Shown in pieces: positions 58,562 through 64,000 of a stretch of DNA of 64,000 nt. The notes beneath the pieces are model-generated. The model ran no database searches. It was not told the DNA's origin and was given only the letters and a program-made list of their open reading frames with translations. Numbering within the stretch: the first letter of the stretch is position 1; each line of letters opens with the position of its first letter. The stretch comes from Brachionus plicatilis (lineage: Eukaryota > Rotifera > Eurotatoria > Ploima > Brachionidae): the NCBI GenBank assembly GCA_010279815.1, contig QEOQ01000640.1, positions 206,282-270,281 of the forward strand, in the 5' to 3' direction. The position numbers were made by a program, and so were the translations under genes.

Positions 58562-58567
58562 AATAAA
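58562..58567 (+). terminator. Polyadenylation signal of UCHL3
   Basis: AATAAA 56 nt after the UCHL3 stop codon, with a second near-match at about 58578. Confidence 0.45.
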
Positions 58568-58569
58568 TT

Positions 58570-61500
58570 TATTAATCAAATAAACCTGGATATACAGGGT
58601 TGTCTAAAGTGACCAAAAACGAAATATTTTTTAAAATAAATGATGAAAAATTTAAATTTGGTGGTAAAAATTCTAACACTTGAACATTTTTTTGATTTTT
58701 TTCTTATTTTACTAGATGATGTTTTTTGGTAGAAAAAATATCAGATATTTATAGTGATTTTGGGGATTAATCGAATTGTTTTTGTCTAATTAAATTGAAA
58801 TATTTAAATTCAATACATGATGATAAAAGCAATATATTCTCATAAGAATTTAATGATCTTAAATTAAATGATTTTAAAAGCGAATTTCTTTGTTTATTTG
58901 GTTTGATTTGTTTTGATATCAGAGCTTAAAGCAATTTTAATGAAACAGCTTTTAGGTCCTGGAAACAATAAATCCTCTTCAAAGGTGTTTATTTTCAAGT
59001 CATATTTTTATCGGTATTGATGGAAATTTGCAATAGGAATCTTTTGTTTTTAGTCAAGCAATTCTCAAATTGATCATCATTTTTCAAATATTTTTAAAAG
59101 GAATTAAATTTGTCATTTAGTTTTTTAAAACCAGATATCAAATTCATTCTCGCTCTGGAGATGGGATCAATTGTTTGAAATTTGATTCTAATTGAATTGT
59201 CTGATGATTTCGTAAATATAAGGAATTTATTTTTAAACAGTTTGTTTCAAAATTATTTTTAAAATAAAATTTAAAATCAAATGAAAAAAAAAGTCAAAAT
59301 AAAAATTAATTCTTCACTTTGAATAACTTGAAAAAATTAGCCCAACTCAAGTTAAAACTAGAAAAATTTTTTTATCAAAGCTATCAACAATTAATTTAAA
59401 ATAATTAATCAAATACGGCTGCTGAAAACTTGTTTTAAAAATTATCTCAAGCCCATTTCCCAGTTAAAGGTATCACTGGCATTCTCTTGAAATCTAAAAC
59501 AATTCTTTTAATTAAATCCAAAAAATTCAAAAATGTACTTCAAAATTTATGCGTCTTCTTGAATATAGAACTTTCAGAAAAGTTTCTTTAATAAATATCG
59601 AATTTATTTGTCCTATTTGAGTATTTGTTTTGTATTCAATTTTATTTAATTTTCATTTATTTAATTGCTATTTACAAAGAAATCAACAAAAGCCAAAGCT
59701 TTTGTTGACCATATCACATTTTTCTTTTTGAAAATGAACGTCTGTACGTGGAAAGATATGCCATTTACTCTGTCTAATGCCAAATAAGAGTCTTTTATGT
59801 TAATAAAACTTAACTGAACAGTCTACTTAGAAGGCTCATTTTCTTGGTTAAATTTCATATTTTGTTTGATTTTTTAACCATTTTTCTTGGTCTTGGTACA
59901 AAAGAAGATTTAAGTCTACAAAAATATTTAGCTAATTATTTTTTATGTGATTAAAAACGTGATATTTGATTGTCAATTTTTGAGTTTTTTTTTAATAAGT
60001 TAGCATTTACTAAAATTTGAATTAATATCTCGTTAGGGATTTCATTTAAATGATAATTAAGATTTTGAAGTTATAATTTTATTTTGTTCGCTGGTATAAA
60101 ATTGAGACCAGGTAAATAAAAAATTTAATTTTTCTGTGTTTCGAGACTCATAATTATTTTTTCGACCAAACAATCGGGAATTGATCATTCAAAAAATTCT
60201 GGATAAAAGCCACTTAGAGACTAAAATATTCCAACTTTTTTAAAAAATTTTCCTCAAGAATAAATTTTTCGCTTTTTTTTTTATTTCTGGGGTCAATTTT
60301 TTCGAAAGCAAAAACTAAAATCTGAAAATTAGAAATAAACTACATACTATAATTTGATTAATTTGCTAGAGGCAAAATCAAATTTTTTCATTCCTTTATA
60401 AGTAAATAAAATGTCAGAGTTTAAAGGTATCATCTTTGAGGAATTTAATTCTTAATTAATAGGCTAGTATTCATTACAAATCTCTATTTCATCAAATTTT
60501 TAAAATATTATCTATCAAATATTTTCTAAATCTCAAATTAAATTTATAGGCGACATTTTTGATTTTCGAATGCAATCAAGCGTTCAGAATTACATTTGAC
60601 TGATTTTGAATTGGTTATTAATTATAAGGCTACGCTTTGTGTGTATGAAATGCAAAAATTATGAAAAATTTTTGAAAACCTGTCGCCAGATTCCGCTTAA
60701 ATAGTAAATTTTAAACATTTTAAATATTTAGCCTAGAGAAATTTATTTTATCAATTTCTAAACCGCAAGTTCTGAATGAAAAAAATAGTCACTAGGTCGG
60801 GTCACTTGTAAATCCACTTGAAAATGTTTGAATTTAGTTGAATCCGTTCTTTTTATTTTGTACAAAATTTCAGGTTTTAGTTGTAGACAAATATTGGCTC
60901 AGTAAGTTTGTTTTAGAATAATTTTGATTATATTTTCTCTCAAGTAAATCTCTATTTGCATTAATGTTGATTTTTTGGATGTTTTTAGGTGAAAATTTTC
61001 AAAATTTATCTTCTTTAACAAAGAAAAAATTCTATTTAAATTCGAAAATTTATTACCTAACAAAAATCTGGATAGTCTTTGTTTGATTGACTCCGGGCTC
61101 TGAACTTGGCTATTTGATTTATTTTACAGAAACTTACAAAGCAATGCCTTAAGAATTTTTTTTTGCTTTTGCTTCTAACGATTAAATTATTCTGTCACTT
61201 TTCATTCAAAATTAATTTAAATTTTATTATATTTTTTCCAAATGAGACTAGACTTTTTGCATTAAAACTTGAGCAAAATCTTTACAAACAATGAATGTGA
61301 TTTTTTTAATCAAGGATAATAGCTTCGAAGATTTTGAAATGAGTAATGGATTTATTTTTTGTCAATCAAGCAAATGTGGAAGATTTTCTAAAATAAAGAA
61401 TTAAAAAGATTAATACGAATTAACTTATTTTAAGGTGAACGTGATTAAAAGCTTAGTAAAACACCCTTGAATAGCGGATTTAGCCGACTACAAATCGCTT

Positions 61501-62536
61501 GACTTATCATTTCGGGCAAATATAAACGAAAGTAAACTCAAGTGTACTTGTGATTATTATAAAATTCTGGATTCAGTTTCACTAAAGCTTTGAGTACCAT
61601 TTAAAACAAACAATGAAGAATTGGGACATTTTAAATAAATTCGATTGCAGCTTGATTTAAAATAGCCAAATTTAAAACAAATTAAACTATTTGTTTGAGT
61701 CTAATTTTATTAAGTTAATTTTGATCAAGCAATTTTTTTTTTTAATATGAGCTTAGATCAAATTTTCTCAATTGTATCTAAAGGTGTTTTTTATTAAAGA
61801 TGATATTTTACCAACTTTTGTTTTTTATACAATTCCAAGTTTAGGAATTTTGTTATTCAATAGATTTTGTTTACTGCTTTAGAAAAGCTAATGAATAAAG
61901 CCTAGCACATAGAAAAACAAAATTGCTTTGTATTCTTAATTTAATTAAGCTTGAATACAACTTTTTTTCAGTAAAATTTTAAAATTCAAATTTTCACAGC
62001 AAGGTAGAAAATTTAGTTTTATTTATTTTTTTTGATTAAAAAAATAATCTTGTTTTTTTTAAAATTGAATTTTTTTCGTAGTTAATGAATTTTTATGAGC
62101 TCGTTAAATCGATCAAGATTCATTAGCAATTTCAGGATTTCATTGTTACACAATTCACTGTTATAAAATTTGACAATTTTTTTCATTTGTTTGTCCATTA
62201 ATTTAATTCTTTATTTTTTCTAATAGATCTTAATCTTAACTAATCAAACTCGATTGTAATTGACTTACATCAACACTTACTCTGAAAATAAACATTTAAC
62301 TTCAACCTTTGTTTTAGCAACTAGAATAATGAAATTTATGATACAAGTTTAGGCTTTATGTTTTAAACAAATAAAACAACTCAATTCTAAATTAAATTAT
62401 TTATTGATTAATTTATTATTTAAGAAAAAATTTTTGATTCTTTTTTGTACTATTTCGACTTGATTGAAATTAAATAAAATAAATTTATAAATAAAAATTC
62501 AGGTGTTTTAATTCATTTCTTCGTAGACACATTAAG
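58570..62536. other. 4-kb intergenic or 5' region of the FHA gene
   Basis: AT-rich with no supported ORF, RNA or element. The final stretch ends in a pyrimidine-rich tract and AG (ttcatttcttcgtag) 11 nt before the next ATG, so part of it may be a 5' UTR intron of the FHA gene, with its promoter further upstream. Confidence 0.4.
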
Positions 62537-63338
62537 ATGGTAAATTTTCATAACTCAAAACCAGAATTGTCCAACATAGACAAAAACGAAAACTTCGAAA
62601 GGTCAAAAAACAACTCAAAGAGGTCTTCCCTTCGGAATTTTAAGAGCTGGACGCCGTTCAATGATCACTCAGAAACAAAAAAGTCTTTTAAAGATGAATA
62701 CTTGATCGCCACAACAGGAATTGTGAGGCGGATGGCAAATTCCATATCCTCTCAGTTGTTGAACAAATCGAACTCAACTTTAGAGCGACCAAAGCTAAAT
62801 TTACTACCCGACCGGCGTAGTGTTCGCCTGTCAAATCTTGACAAAAAAATCGATAGCTCGTTCCAAAAAAACCCATCAAAGCCATCAATAAATCATGCCA
62901 AAAATAATTCTAATTTATATTTTAAAGAAACAATTGATGGAATAAATATTCAATTACAAGAGCCTCATTTGATTTCGGTATCATTTGATGAAAGCAAAAA
63001 TGACCAAAGCTCCGATTTACTCAGCAAAACCTCAATTCAAATATTTCCATTAAAATTAGGAAAATGTTCAGTTGGTTCATCAGAAAAAAGTGATCTGGTA
63101 ATCAAGGGACCTGGCATTCAATCACTACACTGTTTCATCGAAAATAGTTCCAAATCCAAATCAATCGAAAATTTAAACAAAGAAAACTCACAGTTTACTA
63201 ATAGAAGATCTTTTGGTTCGCTGTTTAAAAGAGCCAAAACAAAAGACGCGTCCAACAGTCGGGTCACTATGTATCCAATTGCTAAATTGTGTGCCATTGA
63301 TGGTGTTTTAATCGAAAGTCCTACAGCTTTAACTTCAG
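62537..63338 (+). CDS. FHA-domain protein, PHLDB/LL5-like, first coding exon
   Basis: A single 802-nt exon (phase 1, donor gtaaaa) encoding 267 residues of an incomplete protein. Residues 1-165 are Ser/Asn/Lys-rich and probably disordered. From about residue 172 an FHA-like domain runs PLKLGKCSVGSSEKSDLVIK, then GPGIQSLHCFIEN, an insert of about 45 Ser/Lys-rich residues, and MYPIAKLCAIDGVLIESPTAL. The pattern GPG...HC-IEN...YP...A-C-IDG...PT-LT is that of the N-terminal FHA domain of PHLDB1/2 (LL5), cortical adaptors linking microtubule plus ends and PIP3 membranes through a later PH domain. That PH domain would lie past the window. I could not place the next exon before position 64000. KIF-type FHA proteins are a less likely alternative. 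Confidence 0.65.
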
Positions 63339-64000
63339 GTAAAAATTAAAATACTTTTTTTTAAATAGATTAGATAAGCTGATAAAAGATAAAATTCTAA
63401 ACGATCATGGCGAAAATTCACCCACTTAAAATATTTTTTTATTCATTTTTAGTTTATCTAATAATGACTCTTGTTAAATAGCCGATGGTATTGGATCAGC
63501 ATGGTAAAAAATCGGATAAGATTTTACTTTTAACAAATTCAGATTCTACTAAAACGCATCACGGTACCATGATCGTAGCTCTCAGCATTTTTTTATTGTT
63601 GATAGAAGGATTTAAATTATATAATAGCTAAATCAATATTTAATAGTTGAAAAAATTAAAAGAAATTGATTTTCTCTCAAAGATTTTCTATTATTTTATT
63701 CTTTGTTTTTACTAATTATTTGTTATTAAAAATTTAAATCTTTTTTTTTTCAGGATTAGTTTAAATTGGACACCAAAGCGGAATAAACAATGACATTTTT
63801 TCCCCAAATTTTCCAAAAAAAATTTTTTAAATTAAATTATAGGGTTAACCTTTCGTAATCTCTATAATTCAAGGAAAATCTGATTTTAACTAGTTATTAA
63901 ATATAAGAAGCTTTTTAGAATTTTTTCAGTAGAACAAATAGAATTAAATTAAAAAGAATTTATGAAGAATTCCAACTCTCATTTAGTTTGTAAAATGTTC
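63339..64000. other. Probable intron after the FHA exon
   Basis: Possible acceptors occur at about 63458 (tttttag) and 63753 (ttttcag), but both lead to stops within ten codons in the required phase. The continuation of the gene is probably beyond the window. Confidence 0.45.

Noticed and set aside
1..64000. CRISPR arrays, operons of bacterial type, rRNA genes
   Set aside because: None seen. Repeats here are transposon arms or simple repeats, and genes are intron-bearing and eukaryotic.

Overview
The window is animal nuclear DNA. It is strongly AT-rich, and its protein-coding genes are interrupted by very short GT-AG introns, mostly 45-66 nt. Its gene content includes a Frizzled receptor and a two-pore-domain potassium channel, both hallmarks of metazoans. 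Compact genes in an AT-rich background, many short foldback elements and decayed LINEs fit a small lophotrochozoan, most likely a monogonont rotifer of the Brachionus type. That assignment is inference from style, not from a marker gene. One 30-nt run of N (27338-27367) is an assembly gap.

Layout. 1-11071 (+): phosphatidylinositol 4-kinase alpha, whose N-terminal exons lie before the window; eight exons are resolved here and the last one is 4.4 kb long. 11.5-13.1 kb: two LINE 3' remnants, then a two-exon gene of unknown function. 14.0-18.2 kb (-): mitochondrial FAD glycerol-3-phosphate dehydrogenase, with a 9-nt microexon. 19154-19224 (+): tRNA-Gly(GCC). 21.1-23.4 kb (-): an intronless Frizzled of the 5/8 type. 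29.1-31.0 kb (-): a three-exon gene that looks derived from a transposon Ulp1-like protease but has lost the catalytic His and Cys. 32-41.3 kb: a graveyard of mobile DNA, with a near-perfect 1.57-kb foldback, two non-LTR reverse transcriptase relics, a Ty3-type integrase tail, and hAT and Tc1-type MITEs nested in each other. 41.4-46.7 kb (-): a K2P potassium channel with a GC-rich hAT MITE in its first intron. 46.7-53 kb: gene-poor. 53.0-58.5 kb (+): a tight same-strand run of FDXR, MALSU1, UFC1 and UCHL3. 62.5 kb to the end (+): the first coding exon of an FHA-domain gene resembling PHLDB/LL5.

How the genes relate. There is no single pathway. The four-gene run is the only real cluster: two mitochondrial proteins (ferredoxin reductase and a ribosome-silencing factor) followed by two ubiquitin-like system enzymes (the UFM1 E2 and a ubiquitin hydrolase), with gaps of only 134-339 nt. 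Elsewhere, genes are separated by kilobases of AT-rich sequence with little recognisable content.

All exon models were built by hand from splice consensus, reading frame and remembered family alignments. In each complete model the exon lengths sum to a whole number of codons. No search or alignment software was available.
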